From: Chryseobacterium soldanellicola
Lineage (GTDB): Bacteria; Bacteroidota; Bacteroidia; Flavobacteriales; Weeksellaceae
NCBI RefSeq assembly: GCF_900100115.1
Contig: NZ_FNKL01000003.1
Location: 953,608-1,017,607, forward strand
Length of the DNA: 64,000 nt
Direction: 5' to 3'
In this document: piece by piece, positions 26,545 through 36,532 of the stretch
Numbering within the stretch: the stretch's first letter is position 1
Layout of the letters: each line of letters starts with the position of its first letter
Notes under the pieces: generated by a model
Told to the model about the DNA's origin: nothing
The model's database searches: none
The model's input: the letters and a program-made list of their open reading frames with translations, nothing else
Made by a program: the position numbers and the translations under genes

Positions 26545-27642
26545 ATGAGCCACGGAAAAATCAGAGAAGAAAAAAACTGCCTAAACTGCGGGCATCTTGT
26601 TGAAGAAAATTTCTGCCCACATTGCGGACAGGAAAATACTGAGCCAAGACAGCCTTTTCATTATCTTTTTACACACTTTATTGAGGATTTTACGCACTAC
26701 GACGGCCAATTCTGGAAAACCTTAAAATATCTTATGATCCGCCCGGGACAGCTTACCAAAGAGTATATTGCCGGAAAGAGACAAATTTATGTGGCGCCCG
26801 TAAAGCTGTATATTTTTATAAGCTTTATCACTTTTTTACTTCCCGCTTTTTTACCTTCAGGAGAAAATCATAAAGAAAAAGAAAGAAAAGTAACAACAGT
26901 TGAGCAAAAACAGATCGAGCAGAAAAAAACAAAAGAAGCTTTAGAAAAATTAAAACAAAATGGCTTGCTTTCTGATGAAAACACTAAAAAAGCACAGCAG
27001 ATAATCGATAAACAGGCTGCCGATTCTGTACAAATTAATGAAGATGATTTATTTGACAGCACTTTTGATAAGGAAAACAATAAAGTTCTTGGAGCAAGCA
27101 ATTTAAAAGAATATGACTCACTGCATAAATCAAACGGCAGTACGCTTTACGCAATTTCGAGGCCTTTTGCGAAAAAAACTTTCGAGTTAAAAGAGGAAGG
27201 ATTAAATAAAGAAGAAATTAAAGAACGTTTCGTTGAAACTTTTATCCATACTTTACCCAAAGCATTATTTGTCTATTTACCGATTTTTGCCTTCTTTTTA
27301 TGGATTTTTCACAACAAGAAAAAATGGTGGTATTTTGACCACGGAATTTTTACTTTACACTATTTTTCGTTCTTATTATTATGTATATTGATTTTTATGG
27401 TAAAAGACAGCCTTATATCATTAATTCCGCAGTATGGCATTATCAGCCTGCTAAATACATTAGCATCCGTCTTTCTTTTCTTTTATTTATGCATTTATTT
27501 TTTTATTGCACATCATAAAGTCTACGAAACGAAAAAAAGAATAAGCATCTTAAAAGGTATCCTTTTATTTATAATAAACTCTTTCGGATTATTTATTATG
27601 CTATTGGTATTGGTCTCTATAAGCTTTCTTATGATCCATTAA
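26545..27642 (+). CDS. DUF3667 membrane protein with N-terminal zinc ribbon
   Basis: 365 residues. The N-terminus has CLNCGHLVEENFCPHCGQ (12-29), a two-knuckle zinc ribbon, followed by HYLFTHFIEDFTHYDGQFWKT..YLMIRPGQLTKEYIAGKR, the conserved DUF3667 block. One transmembrane helix follows at about 85-105, then a long charged coiled-coil-like segment (110-235), then three or four C-terminal helices (about 240-365). The family is widespread in Bacteroidota and has no known function. It ends 3 bp inside the convergent gene at 27639. Confidence 0.85.
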   Translation: MSHGKIREEKNCLNCGHLVEENFCPHCGQENTEPRQPFHYLFTHFIEDFTHYDGQFWKTLKYLMIRPGQLTKEYIAGKRQIYVAPVKLYIFISFITFLLPAFLPSGENHKEKERKVTTVEQKQIEQKKTKEALEKLKQNGLLSDENTKKAQQIIDKQAADSVQINEDDLFDSTFDKENNKVLGASNLKEYDSLHKSNGSTLYAISRPFAKKTFELKEEGLNKEEIKERFVETFIHTLPKALFVYLPIFAFFLWIFHNKKKWWYFDHGIFTLHYFSFLLLCILIFMVKDSLISLIPQYGIISLLNTLASVFLFFYLCIYFFIAHHKVYETKKRISILKGILLFIINSFGLFIMLLVLVSISFLMIH

Positions 27643-27971
27643 TTACGTAAGGATTTGCTTGTCTTAAAGCTTGCAATTAAATAATACGCAACAAAAACCA
27701 TCGAAAATTTAAGAATGGAAGGAATCGCCAGTTCAAGGTTGAACAATAATGTTCCGACTAAAACCAAAACGCCCATTGCCACAAAAGACAATCCCAATTT
27801 TTGCGGCAGTGTAATATTGGGAGTGTCTAAATAATAGGCAATTCCCCACGCAATTCCAAAAGCAAGGGCATAATATATATCAAGCCCCAAATTGTTCGAA
27901 CTATAAAAAAAATAATTGATCAGGAAGCTCAGAACCGTTCCTATAGCAAAATACATCAAAGCCTTTTTCAT
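27639..27971 (-). CDS. Small four-helix membrane protein, function unknown
   Basis: 110 residues, mostly hydrophobic, with likely helices at about 3-20, 29-47, 60-80 and 85-103 and the short basic tail SFKTSKSLRN. No catalytic motif and no recognised family. Its stop overlaps the stop of the convergent DUF3667 gene by 3 bp. Real coding is supported by the hydrophobic pattern and by the MKKA start. Confidence 0.65.
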   Translation of the reverse strand: MKKALMYFAIGTVLSFLINYFFYSSNNLGLDIYYALAFGIAWGIAYYLDTPNITLPQKLGLSFVAMGVLVLVGTLLFNLELAIPSILKFSMVFVAYYLIASFKTSKSLRN

Positions 27972-28069
27972 ACTCTATAATAATGATGCAAAAATAGATA
28001 ATTTAATTTGAGAATTTGAAAATACACCCATTTGAAAATGAAATCCAACTTTAATTTTCAGCTCTCTTA

Positions 28070-28104
28070 CCCTCAAACACTAAAACACTCAAACTCAAAA
28101 CCGG
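28070..28104. repeat. Low-complexity CTCAAAC-type tract
   Basis: Repeated CT(C/A)AAA words about 6-8 bp apart (CTCAAACACTAAAACACT then CAAACTC). Irregular compared with the 7-bp tracts elsewhere. Confidence 0.35.
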
Positions 28105-28184
28105 GAAAATCTATTTTATAAAAAACAAATAATGAATTAATATTCAACATTTTAAATATAAAATCCAGGTTCTTATTTTATTGT

Positions 28185-28192
28185 TATATTTG
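28185..28192 (+). promoter_or_regulatory. -7 element for icmF
   Basis: TATATTTG, 28 bp before ATG 28220. The upstream in-frame TTG at 28181 lies directly in front of this element, so it cannot be the translation start of this transcript. Confidence 0.6.
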
Positions 28193-28219
28193 GAAATTCA
28201 GAAATTTTCTAGATTTTTT

Positions 28220-31200
28220 ATGGAAACCCAAAAATATACTCCAACAAACAAAGTAAGAATTGTAACAGCAGCGTCGTTATTCGACGGACATGATGCTGCG
28301 ATTAATATCATGCGTCGTGTGATTCAGGGAACAGGATGTGAAGTTATCCACCTTGGCCACGATAAATCGGCTGAAGAAGTAGTGAACACAGCCATCCAGG
28401 AAGATGCCAACGCAATTGCTTTAACATCTTATCAAGGCGGTCACAACGAATATTTTAAATATATCTACGACCTTTTAAGAGAAAAAAACTCTCCGCAAAT
28501 TAAAATTTTCGGCGGTGGCGGCGGTGTAATTCTGCCAGAAGAAATCGAAGATATCATGGCTTACGGAATCGACAGAATTTATTCTCCGGACGACGGTCGA
28601 GAGCTTGGTCTTCAGGGAATGATCGATGATCTGGTTAAAAGATCAGATTTCGCGACAGGAAAGGATGTGACGGCAGATGATTTAGATTCAATTAGTTTTG
28701 AAAATTCTACAAGCATTGCTAAAATCATTTCTGCGGTTGAAAACTTCTCAGAAGAAAAACCGGAATTGGTAAAAGCAATCGACGAAAAATCAAAAGATTT
28801 AAACATCCCAATTATCGGTATCACAGGAACTGGCGGAGCCGGAAAATCTTCTTTGACAGACGAATTGGTAAGACGTTTCATCCGTTCAAATCCAGATAAA
28901 AAAATTGCCATTATCTCTATTGACCCTTCGAAAAAGAAAACCGGAGGTGCGCTTTTGGGTGACAGAATTCGTATGAACGCGATCAATGATCCGAGAGTTT
29001 ATATGCGTTCAATGGCAACAAGAGAAAACAACGTTTCTGTTTCTCCGTTCATTCATTCAGCATTGAATGTGTTAAAATTAGCTCATCCTGATGTTATCAT
29101 TCTGGAAACTTCGGGTATCGGACAATCAGGTTCGGAAGTATCTGATTTTGCGGATGTTTCCATGTACGTCATGACTCCTGAATATGGAGCTTCAACGCAG
29201 TTGGAAAAAATCGACATGTTGGATTATGCAGATTTAGTTGCTTTAAATAAATCTGATAAACGTGGTGCTTTAGATGCGCTTCAAGCCGTAAGAAAACAGT
29301 TCCAAAGAAACCATTTATTGTGGGAAAGTCCGTTGGATGATATGCCGGTTTATGCGACAAAAGCATCTCAGTTCAACGATCACGGAACCACTGATTTATA
29401 TAATAGATTAATTGAAAAAGTTAACGAAACCCTTCGACAAGCTCAGGGTGACAATGCTCCAAAGTTTCAAGGTTTTGTTGAACAAGAAGTTTCTGAAGAC
29501 ATCACGATTATTCCTCCAAAAAGAGTTCGTTATTTATCTGAAATCGTTGAAAACAACAGACAATACGATGCGAATGTTGAAAAGCAGGCTGAATTGGCAA
29601 GAAAAATGTATCATATTGAAGGGGTTAAAAATTTCCTTTCTAATGAAACTTTAGATGCAGAATATCAAAAAGCTGAGAAAGATCTTCAGCAGGAAAATAT
29701 CGACTTCTTAAAAAATTGGGATGATACGAAACAGGCTTTCAAAGCCGAGTTTTACTCTTATTTCGTTCGTGGAAAAGAAATTAAGGTTGAAACTTCAACA
29801 GAATCTTTATCCCATTTAAAAATTCCAAAAATTTCTTTACCAAAATACAATGACTGGGGCGACTTGATCCAATGGAAAGGTCAGGAAAATCTTCCTGGGG
29901 CATTTCCTTATACGGCAGGAATTTATCCTTTCAAAAGAACAGGTGAAGACCCGACAAGAATGTTCGCCGGAGAAGGAGGACCTGAAAGAACCAACAGAAG
30001 ATTCCATTACGTTTCTGCGGAAATGGATGCAAAACGTTTATCAACAGCGTTTGACTCTGTAACTTTATATGGTCAGGATCCAGCTTTACCACCGGATATT
30101 TATGGTAAAATCGGAAATGCAGGAGTTTCTATCGCAACTTTAGATGATGCGAAAAAGCTGTATTCAGGATTTGACTTGGTGAATGCAATGACTTCGGTTT
30201 CAATGACAATCAACGGACCGGCGCCGATGTTGCTGGCTTTCTTCATGAACGCAGCGATCGATCAGAATGTTGAAAAATATATTGCTGAACATAAACTTGA
30301 GGCTAAAGTTGAAGCTGTTTTAAAAGCAAAATTCGACGACAAAGGTTTAGAAAGACCAAAATATAACGGTGAACTACCTCCTTCCAATAACGGTTTAGGT
30401 TTAAAATTATTAGGAATCACGGGAGATGAAGTAATTCCCGCTGAAGCATATGCCGAAATCAAAGCTAAGACGATCGCGACCGTTCGTGGTACCGTCCAGG
30501 CTGATATTTTAAAAGAAGATCAGGCTCAGAATACGTGTATTTTCTCTACTGAATTTGCCCTGAGATTGATGGGTGACGTTCAGGAATATTTTATCACCGA
30601 AAAAGTAAGAAATTTCTACTCGGTTTCTATTTCAGGCTATCATATTGCAGAAGCGGGTGCGAATCCGGTTTCTCAGTTGGCATTTACACTGGCAAACGGT
30701 TTCACTTATGTTGAATATTATTTGTCAAGAGGAATGGATATTAACGATTTTGCACCGAATTTATCGTTCTTCTTCTCCAACGGTATCGATCCTGAATATT
30801 CAGTGATCGGACGTGTAGCAAGAAGAATCTGGGCAAAAGCCATGAAACTGAAATACGGAGCAGACGAAAGAAGCCAGATGTTGAAATACCACATTCAAAC
30901 TTCAGGACGTTCGCTTCACGCTCAGGAAATTGATTTTAACGACATCAGAACAACTTTACAGGCACTTTACGCAATTTATGACAACTGTAATTCACTGCAC
31001 ACCAATGCTTATGACGAAGCGATCACCACTCCGACTGAGCAATCTGTAAGAAGAGCGATGGCGATTCAGTTGATTATCAATAAAGAATTAGGTTTAGCGA
31101 AAAACGAAAATCCGCTTCAGGGTTCATTTATTATTGAAGAATTAACGGATTTGGTTGAAGAAGCTGTTTACGCAGAGTTCGACAGAATTACAGAAAGAGG

Positions 31201-31585
31201 TGGTGTTTTGGGTGCAATGGAAACCATGTATCAACGTTCGAAAATCCAGGAGGAATCAATGCATTACGAATGGCTGAAGCACACGGGAGAATATCCGATC
31301 ATCGGGGTAAATACTTTCCTTGGAAAAGACGGTTCGCCAACGGTTCGTCCGGGAGAAGTTATCCGTTCGACTGAGGAAGAAAAGCAGGTTCAGATTGAAA
31401 CGCTCCATAATTTCCAGCAAGCCAATAAGGATAAATCTGAAGCCGCTTTGAAAACCTTGCAACACGCTGCCATCAATCAGCAGAATTTATTTAATGTCAT
31501 GATGGATGCCGTTAAATATTGTTCGCTTGGGCAGATTACCAATGCTTTGTTTGAAGTGGGTGGAAAATACAGAAGAAACATGTAG
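28220..31585 (+). CDS. icmF: Fused isobutyryl-CoA mutase (B12 domain + G-protein chaperone + mutase)
   Basis: 1121 residues. N-terminal cobalamin-binding domain with [13 protein letters not shown] (D22-G-H24, H as lower ligand to cobalt) and [12 protein letters not shown]. Middle MeaB/ArgK-type GTPase with [13 protein letters not shown] (P-loop near 201-209), [21 protein letters not shown] and NKSD near 343. C-terminal (alpha/beta)8 mutase domain from about 540, with [20 protein letters not shown] and [20 protein letters not shown]. This three-part order defines IcmF, which interconverts isobutyryl- and n-butyryl-CoA and repairs its own cofactor loading. The Phe in the YPFKR block, where methylmalonyl-CoA mutases carry Tyr, favours isobutyryl-type substrates. 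Often annotated as methylmalonyl-CoA mutase family. Monocistronic; the start was moved from TTG 28181 to ATG 28220. Confidence 0.92.
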   Translation: METQKYTPTNKVRIVTAASLFDGHDAAINIMRRVIQGTGCEVIHLGHDKSAEEVVNTAIQEDANAIALTSYQGGHNEYFKYIYDLLREKNSPQIKIFGGGGGVILPEEIEDIMAYGIDRIYSPDDGRELGLQGMIDDLVKRSDFATGKDVTADDLDSISFENSTSIAKIISAVENFSEEKPELVKAIDEKSKDLNIPIIGITGTGGAGKSSLTDELVRRFIRSNPDKKIAIISIDPSKKKTGGALLGDRIRMNAINDPRVYMRSMATRENNVSVSPFIHSALNVLKLAHPDVIILETSGIGQSGSEVSDFADVSMYVMTPEYGASTQLEKIDMLDYADLVALNKSDKRGALDALQAVRKQFQRNHLLWESPLDDMPVYATKASQFNDHGTTDLYNRLIEKVNETLRQAQGDNAPKFQGFVEQEVSEDITIIPPKRVRYLSEIVENNRQYDANVEKQAELARKMYHIEGVKNFLSNETLDAEYQKAEKDLQQENIDFLKNWDDTKQAFKAEFYSYFVRGKEIKVETSTESLSHLKIPKISLPKYNDWGDLIQWKGQENLPGAFPYTAGIYPFKRTGEDPTRMFAGEGGPERTNRRFHYVSAEMDAKRLSTAFDSVTLYGQDPALPPDIYGKIGNAGVSIATLDDAKKLYSGFDLVNAMTSVSMTINGPAPMLLAFFMNAAIDQNVEKYIAEHKLEAKVEAVLKAKFDDKGLERPKYNGELPPSNNGLGLKLLGITGDEVIPAEAYAEIKAKTIATVRGTVQADILKEDQAQNTCIFSTEFALRLMGDVQEYFITEKVRNFYSVSISGYHIAEAGANPVSQLAFTLANGFTYVEYYLSRGMDINDFAPNLSFFFSNGIDPEYSVIGRVARRIWAKAMKLKYGADERSQMLKYHIQTSGRSLHAQEIDFNDIRTTLQALYAIYDNCNSLHTNAYDEAITTPTEQSVRRAMAIQLIINKELGLAKNENPLQGSFIIEELTDLVEEAVYAEFDRITERGGVLGAMETMYQRSKIQEESMHYEWLKHTGEYPIIGVNTFLGKDGSPTVRPGEVIRSTEEEKQVQIETLHNFQQANKDKSEAALKTLQHAAINQQNLFNVMMDAVKYCSLGQITNALFEVGGKYRRNM

Positions 31586-31642
31586 GTCCGTGTCGGACAA
31601 ACAATTTTTAAATAATGGTGAATAATATTAGCTTTATAAACA

Positions 31643-31680
31643 AAAAAACCTCAAGGAATTTTCTTTGAGGTTTTTTATTT
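31643..31680 (+). terminator. Terminator of icmF
   Basis: Stem AAAAAACCTCAA / TTGAGGTTTTTT (31643-31654 and 31665-31676) with a 10-nt loop. The last Ts run into the promoter of the next gene. Confidence 0.88.
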
Positions 31681-31688
31681 TAAATATT

Positions 31689-31696
31689 TATGTTTG
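31689..31696 (+). promoter_or_regulatory. -7 element for the Dph6-like gene
   Basis: TATGTTTG followed by C, only 5 bp before ATG 31701. Transcription would start at or next to the A of the start codon, suggesting a leaderless mRNA. Confidence 0.55.
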
Positions 31697-31700
31697 CGAA

Positions 31701-32411
31701 ATGAAACCAAAAGCCTTATTCAACTGGAGCAGCGGAAAAGATTCTGCGCTTGCCTTATATAAAACCTTACAAGAAAACCGTTTTGACATCACCTCCCTTC
31801 TTACGAGTGTGAATGAAGAATTCCAGCGAATTTCAATGCATGGGGTTCATGTTTCTCTTTTAGAAAAACAAGCCGAAAGTTTAGGTTTTCCATTAATTAA
31901 AATGGAACTTCCAAAAGAGCCATCCATGGAAGAATATCGGGATATGATGAATACAACAATGGAGAAAATAAGATCTCAGGGAACTACTCATTCTATTTTC
32001 GGGGATATTTTTCTGGAAGATTTAAGGAAATATCGTGAAGATCAGTTAAAAGAAATCAATATAAAAGCCGTTTTTCCGCTTTGGAAAATGAATACCGAAA
32101 ACCTTATTCATGAATTTTTAAATCTTGGCTTTAAAACGATTGTCACTTGCGTTAATGAAACCTACCTCGATAAAAGTTTCGCAGGAAGAATTATTGACAA
32201 AGATTTTATTAAAGATTTACCTGAAAATGTTGATCCTTGCGGAGAAAACGGAGAATTCCATACATTTACCTTTGACGGACCGATTTTTAAAAATCCGATT
32301 CAATTTGAAATTGGAGAAATTGTAAAGAAAACCTATCCGAAACCAAAATCAAATCCGGAAGATCAGGATGAAGAATATGTTTTCTGGTTTTGTGATCTGA
32401 TTTCAAAATAA
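31701..32411 (+). CDS. Dph6-related ATP pyrophosphatase (diphthine--ammonia ligase family)
   Basis: 236 residues from ATG 31701; in-frame codons upstream fall in the icmF terminator. FNWSSGKDSALALY (7-20) is the PP-loop of N-type ATP pyrophosphatases (SGGKDS type, here SSGKDS). NETYLDKSFAGR and VDPCGENGEFHTFTFDGP (about 177-194) are the conserved C-terminal blocks of the Dph6/MJ0570 family. In archaea and eukaryotes the enzyme amidates diphthine on EF-2; bacteria lack diphthamide, so the bacterial substrate is unknown. It lies alone between icmF and an unrelated secreted-type gene. Confidence 0.82.
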   Translation: MKPKALFNWSSGKDSALALYKTLQENRFDITSLLTSVNEEFQRISMHGVHVSLLEKQAESLGFPLIKMELPKEPSMEEYRDMMNTTMEKIRSQGTTHSIFGDIFLEDLRKYREDQLKEINIKAVFPLWKMNTENLIHEFLNLGFKTIVTCVNETYLDKSFAGRIIDKDFIKDLPENVDPCGENGEFHTFTFDGPIFKNPIQFEIGEIVKKTYPKPKSNPEDQDEEYVFWFCDLISK

Positions 32412-32451
32412 TTATCTAAAATCTTCGTTTTTGATGTAAATTAAAAACTAC

Positions 32452-33348
32452 ATGAGACCATTTTTGAGAATTGAAAAGCCTTGTGAAGAACCGTTTGAAA
32501 AAATGCACGATCTTCCCGATGGGAAATTCTGTGATCTGTGTTCTAAAAAAGTTTTGGATCTTTCAAATCTCAAAGACTCAGAAATTTTAAGTCTTATTCA
32601 GGAAAATAAAGGTGAAAAATTTTGCGGAATGGTTTTTAGAAATCAATTAAACAGACCGTTAATTGAACAAAGACATCAAGCTCAGGAAAATTACTCCAGA
32701 AAAACAAGTTTCACAAAAATCGCGGCCGGAGTTGCTTTAACGGCAAGTCTTGTTCATTCTTTTCCGGCTCAGACAAAAACAGTTACTAAAACAGAATTTG
32801 TTTCTCCCCAATCTAAAAAGGCTAAAGAAAATCAGAAAAAAGAAGATAAAACCGGCGATGGAAATGTTGTTATTTCAGGAAAAGTTTTGTTTAAAGGAAC
32901 CAATACATCAAGCACGGAAACCACTGTACATTTTATTACTCCTCAAAAAGTGTATTCCTCAAAAACAGATTTTCAAGGATTGTACACTTTGGAAATTCCG
33001 AAGGAAGCTGTAAAAGAAGAAAATTTATTAGAATTTGATCCCGGAAATTATGATTATGAAGGGAAATTAATGATCTTCAAAAAAGAAGAATTACAGAAAA
33101 ATAATATTATTTATCTTACAGAAAACGATGCAAGAAAAGAATATGGATATATTTCTGAAGGTATATACGCCAATGAAAAATCTCTCGTTTTCTTGGCCGG
33201 AAACAAATTAGACTACAAAACATTTAATAAAAGCTTTAGTATTTTCAGCGATAAATACGAAGTATATTACATCCCAAAATCTTTTAAAAAAGTATTCACT
33301 TCAGACGAAAATATCGACGATATTTATATAGCTTTTGTAAAACATTAG
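32452..33348 (+). CDS. Membrane-anchored protein with N-terminal Cys motif and carboxypeptidase-regulatory-like domain
   Basis: 298 residues. The N-terminus has four cysteines (C11, C27, C30, C58) in the conserved layout KPC...FCDLCSKKVLDLS...EKFCG, seen at the start of many Bacteroidota proteins that continue into a TonB-like or carboxypeptidase-regulatory region; it may bind metal in the cytoplasm. A transmembrane segment lies near 86-105 (FTKIAAGVALTASLVHSF). The exported half (about 140-220) looks like a beta-sandwich (NVVISGKVLFKGTN...TDFQGLYTLEIP). The C-terminus is unrecognised. A terminator follows. Function unknown. Confidence 0.65.
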   Translation: MRPFLRIEKPCEEPFEKMHDLPDGKFCDLCSKKVLDLSNLKDSEILSLIQENKGEKFCGMVFRNQLNRPLIEQRHQAQENYSRKTSFTKIAAGVALTASLVHSFPAQTKTVTKTEFVSPQSKKAKENQKKEDKTGDGNVVISGKVLFKGTNTSSTETTVHFITPQKVYSSKTDFQGLYTLEIPKEAVKEENLLEFDPGNYDYEGKLMIFKKEELQKNNIIYLTENDARKEYGYISEGIYANEKSLVFLAGNKLDYKTFNKSFSIFSDKYEVYYIPKSFKKVFTSDENIDDIYIAFVKH

Positions 33349-33371
33349 AATGCCTTACGCTTATATATTAC

Positions 33372-33404
33372 AACCTCTTAACCGATATTAAGAGGTTTTT
33401 TTAT
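33372..33404 (+). terminator. Intrinsic terminator
   Basis: Stem AACCTCTTAA / TTAAGAGGTT (33372-33381 and 33388-33397) followed by T7. Confidence 0.9.
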
Positions 33405-33411
33405 ACTTTTG
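33404..33411 (+). promoter_or_regulatory. -7 element for the serine hydrolase gene
   Basis: TACTTTTG, 39 bp before ATG 33450, directly after the terminator. Confidence 0.5.
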
Positions 33412-33449
33412 ATAAACCATTTCTTCAAAATATTTAAAACACACAACAA

Positions 33450-34586
33450 ATGATCAAAAACAATTACTATTTTTATTTATTATTACTTATTTCGGTGAAT
33501 TTTATTTCATGCAAAAATGAAGCGCCGATAAAAATTGTTGACAAAAAAGCAATTGCAGATTCTGCGGTTGCAGTTTTCGAGCAAAAATTATTGTCAAACC
33601 AGATCGATTCTGTATTTAAAAAATATAATTTTAATGCAAGTGTCGCGGTTTTTAAAGATACCGTTGAGATTTACAGAAAAAATAACGGCTTTATTGATAT
33701 TAAAGCTCAAAAGAAAATCGACAATAACACCATTTTTTCTATTGCATCAATCAGCAAGCAATTCACCTCCGTTTTGATTTTACTTGAAATGGAAAAAGGA
33801 AAATTAAATGTTGATGATAAAGTTTCAAAATACATAAAGGATTTTCGCACCAAAGATTATCAAAACATTACTATCCATCAGCTTTTGAACCACACTTCGG
33901 GTTTGAATATTCTGGGCGACAAATTAATGTTTAAAAGCGGAAGCGGATTTTATTATTCCAACGACGGGTTCAATACGTTGGGGAAAATTATAGAAACCGT
34001 TTCCGGAAAATCTTATGATGAAAATATCCAGGAACTTTTTAATAAAACCGGAATGAAAAGCTCATCAACAGGAAATATATTTAAAGGAGAAAATTTCGCC
34101 GGAGCGTATCTCGGAACTGAAAATAACCCTGAAAAAATCGAAAATATGCCCAAAAGATTGGGGAGCAAGGAAATCGGAATTGCTGCAGGTGGTATTTTAT
34201 CTACAATTGATGATCTTCATCGCTGGAATTCTATGCTTTACAGCGGAAAAATTCTACATCCGGAAACCTTTAAAAAATTCACCTCAAAAAGTTCGGAAAG
34301 ACAACACCCGATTTTCGGAAAAATGGGGTACGGTTACGGAATTATGATGAATATCGGCAAACCGCTCTCCTATTTTCATAGCGGTTACGTAAAAGGTGCG
34401 CCATCATTGAATATTTATTATCCTGAAACTAAAACTTCAGTTATTATTTTATCAAATATCGCAGACGAGGAAAAAGGGAAAAGCACAGCCTTTAAACCCC
34501 ATATTGAAATCAAGAAAATTACTGATATTTTTGAAAGCACTTTTGAGAGTTTAAAGAAAGACACACTGAAAGCCAAGTTACTTTGA
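33450..34586 (+). CDS. Serine hydrolase of the beta-lactamase/penicillin-binding class C family (lipoprotein)
   Basis: 378 residues with a lipobox signal peptide (LLISVNFISCKN, Cys21). The three catalytic elements are visible: S100-I-S-K103 (SxxK nucleophile and general base), Y169-S-N171 (YxN) and H310-S-G312 (the KTG-equivalent HxG). The fold is shared by AmpC, D-amino-acid peptidases and esterases, so resistance cannot be inferred. Membrane-anchored, facing the periplasm or surface. Its stop overlaps the next start in TGATG (34584-34588), so it is coupled to a 2H phosphoesterase gene. Confidence 0.88.
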   Translation: MIKNNYYFYLLLLISVNFISCKNEAPIKIVDKKAIADSAVAVFEQKLLSNQIDSVFKKYNFNASVAVFKDTVEIYRKNNGFIDIKAQKKIDNNTIFSIASISKQFTSVLILLEMEKGKLNVDDKVSKYIKDFRTKDYQNITIHQLLNHTSGLNILGDKLMFKSGSGFYYSNDGFNTLGKIIETVSGKSYDENIQELFNKTGMKSSSTGNIFKGENFAGAYLGTENNPEKIENMPKRLGSKEIGIAAGGILSTIDDLHRWNSMLYSGKILHPETFKKFTSKSSERQHPIFGKMGYGYGIMMNIGKPLSYFHSGYVKGAPSLNIYYPETKTSVIILSNIADEEKGKSTAFKPHIEIKKITDIFESTFESLKKDTLKAKLL

Positions 34587-35113
34587 TGAAAAAATTATAT
34601 TTCATAGCCATTTATCCACCTCAGCAGATTATTGATGAAATAAGGGTTTTTAAGGAAGACTTTGCCTTACACTTCAACAATTCAAAAGCACTGAAAAACG
34701 ATGCCCATATTACTTTATTTCCTCCCTTTTCAAGAGAAACAGCGTTAGAAAATGATATTTTTGAAGCTTTCCGGAAAATCAACACTTATGTTCCGTCATT
34801 TGAAATTCTTTTAAACGGTTTTGGAAGCTTTCCCAATCCTAAAAATCCTGTTATTTTTGTTAAGCCTGAAGAAAATAATGACCTTAAAAATTTATATTTG
34901 AAAGTAAAAGAAAGGTTTAATTTTATTAATCGTTCCTTTACCCCGCATGTAACCGTGGGTTACAGAGATCTTAGCTACGAAAATTATCTTAAAGCCTGGG
35001 AAATTTATAAAGACAAAGAATATAAAACTAAATTTTTAGTTGATAAGATATTATTACTCCGTCATGATGGAAAATGGATTCCTATTGATGAGAAAAAATT
35101 AAATAATATTTAG
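34586..35113 (+). CDS. 2H phosphoesterase (2'-5' RNA ligase family)
   Basis: 175 residues. The two catalytic H-x-T motifs are HITLFPPF (H41, T43) and HVTVGYR (H121, T123), about 80 residues apart as in 2H phosphoesterases such as LigT and CPDase. The ATG at 34586 shares its A with the stop of the upstream serine hydrolase, indicating translational coupling. Likely cytoplasmic and acting on 2',3'-cyclic or 2'-5' RNA ends; the physiological substrate is not known for this branch. Confidence 0.85.
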   Translation: MKKLYFIAIYPPQQIIDEIRVFKEDFALHFNNSKALKNDAHITLFPPFSRETALENDIFEAFRKINTYVPSFEILLNGFGSFPNPKNPVIFVKPEENNDLKNLYLKVKERFNFINRSFTPHVTVGYRDLSYENYLKAWEIYKDKEYKTKFLVDKILLLRHDGKWIPIDEKKLNNI

Positions 35114-35126
35114 ATTAAAAACAAAA

Positions 35127-35149
35127 AAATCGACCATTACAGCCGATTT
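35127..35149. terminator. Weak hairpin between convergent genes
   Basis: Stem AAATCG / CGATTT with an 11-nt loop, in a spacer of 55 bp. Confidence 0.4.
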
Positions 35150-35168
35150 CATATTATAAATTTTATAA

Positions 35169-36530
35169 TTATTCTTTGATAATCTTTTGAGAAATAATTA
35201 ATTCCTTATCCTGAATGACGCTTAAAGTATAAGTTCCGGTCGGTAAATTATTAATATCCACATATAATGTAGACGAATCTTTTAGTTGAGATTTTACAGG
35301 AATTAATTTTCCTGAAGCATCATATAAATTTACATTGATATTTTTCGAGAAATCCTGTTTTCCTTTAATGTAAAATTCACTTGCAGCAGGATTCGGATAA
35401 ATTGCAAATCTTCTTTCAACAGCCTGTATTTCTGATGTCTTCAGCGTTGTTTTATTCAACGTCCATGTTACATTTGTAAAGTGTAATGTACTGTGGTTGG
35501 TTACTTTTAACAATGTCGTATTATCATTAACAGAAAACAGAAGCGTATTATTTCCGTTGTTAAGCTGGCTTGGCGTGATGGTAACTGTATTGCCTGTTGC
35601 GGCAAGAGGAGTTCCGTTTAATGTCCAGGTATTCACCAGTGTATTAGGAATCGGCAAAATCTCATTAACGGTAAAGGTAACATTTGCATTCGCATTTACC
35701 ATACTGCTGTTTGCAGGAGTGTAAGAATCGACCGGAGAAACCAGAGAATGGATTTTTTCAATAATTGCTTCCTTGCAGACAGAGCAAAACTGCTGGTTAA
35801 GATACCTCATCTCACAGCTTTGATGCGGGCGAAACCAACTTGGGCTTTCTGAATAAGGATAAACGCCGATACTATTAGTGCCTACCCAATTTTTCCATTT
35901 TATGGTGGCCGGATTAGAATTCTGAGTCTTATTCGGAGATTCTCCTGAGCCCGCAAACCAGTATTCATCGGCTAACTGACCGAAGGAATGCCCTAATTCG
36001 TGCACAACAATTTCGTTGGAAGAGCTGTTTAAAGAAGCAAAAGCATACGTTCCGCCGCAACCTCCATATTCTGTAGAATTCCCTAAAACATAAGTAATAT
36101 CATAATCCGGAAGATTGGCAGCCAAAACCTGGGCCACTTTATTGGTAGAATTACTGTAAATACATCGGTGAACCCCAAAATCAAAGGAAGATCCCAAATA
36201 ATTATTAGGATTTGAAACAGGAATTACAGGCTCTGTAACATCAGTCGCCGTTCCCGGATGCTTTACTCCTGTTTCGGGAGAAATTACTTTAATCGCATAA
36301 GCATTAAAATAATTTTTATATTCTGTGTAAGGGCTTTTTGTGAAAAGATAATTGACCGTAGACTGTGCCGAAGAAACAAAATTCGTCTGCTGGGCTGCTG
36401 TAAAACCGTCACCCATCACTGCAATATTGATGCGTTTGTCATTCGTACCGTTTTGCACAAGCGGAACGGTCTCAAAAACCTGAGAAAAGCAAAGCGTACT
36501 TATCAATAAGGAAAATAAAGTTTTTTTCAT
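35169..36530 (-). CDS. M64 family metallopeptidase with T9SS type A sorting domain
   Basis: 453 residues with a signal peptide (MKKTLFSLLISTLCFSQ). INIAVMGDGFTAAQQ (34-48) and the zinc site VHELGHSFGQLADEYW (H177, E178, H181 and downstream DE) match the M64 (IgA peptidase) family. Cysteines at CEMRYLNQQFCSVC suggest disulphides. A beta-sandwich follows (about 275-365), then the T9SS type A signal (AIYPNPAASEFYIKGK...GTYTLSVIQ...QKIIKE). Secreted through T9SS; likely a protease of host or environmental proteins. The next gene upstream in the operon ends 2 bp before its start. Confidence 0.88.
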   Translation of the reverse strand: MKKTLFSLLISTLCFSQVFETVPLVQNGTNDKRINIAVMGDGFTAAQQTNFVSSAQSTVNYLFTKSPYTEYKNYFNAYAIKVISPETGVKHPGTATDVTEPVIPVSNPNNYLGSSFDFGVHRCIYSNSTNKVAQVLAANLPDYDITYVLGNSTEYGGCGGTYAFASLNSSSNEIVVHELGHSFGQLADEYWFAGSGESPNKTQNSNPATIKWKNWVGTNSIGVYPYSESPSWFRPHQSCEMRYLNQQFCSVCKEAIIEKIHSLVSPVDSYTPANSSMVNANANVTFTVNEILPIPNTLVNTWTLNGTPLAATGNTVTITPSQLNNGNNTLLFSVNDNTTLLKVTNHSTLHFTNVTWTLNKTTLKTSEIQAVERRFAIYPNPAASEFYIKGKQDFSKNINVNLYDASGKLIPVKSQLKDSSTLYVDINNLPTGTYTLSVIQDKELIISQKIIKE

Positions 36531-36532
36531 AA

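Noticed and set aside
27972..28184. Cobalamin riboswitch upstream of the B12-dependent mutase
   Set aside because: No B12-box-like conserved sequence or long structured leader; the promoter is only 28 bp from the start.
28181..28219. TTG start for icmF
   Set aside because: It lies immediately in front of the -7 element at 28185; METQKYTP at 28220 is the natural start.
33450..34586. Beta-lactamase resistance gene
   Set aside because: The SxxK/YxN/HxG set is common to many esterases and peptidases of this fold; a resistance role cannot be inferred.
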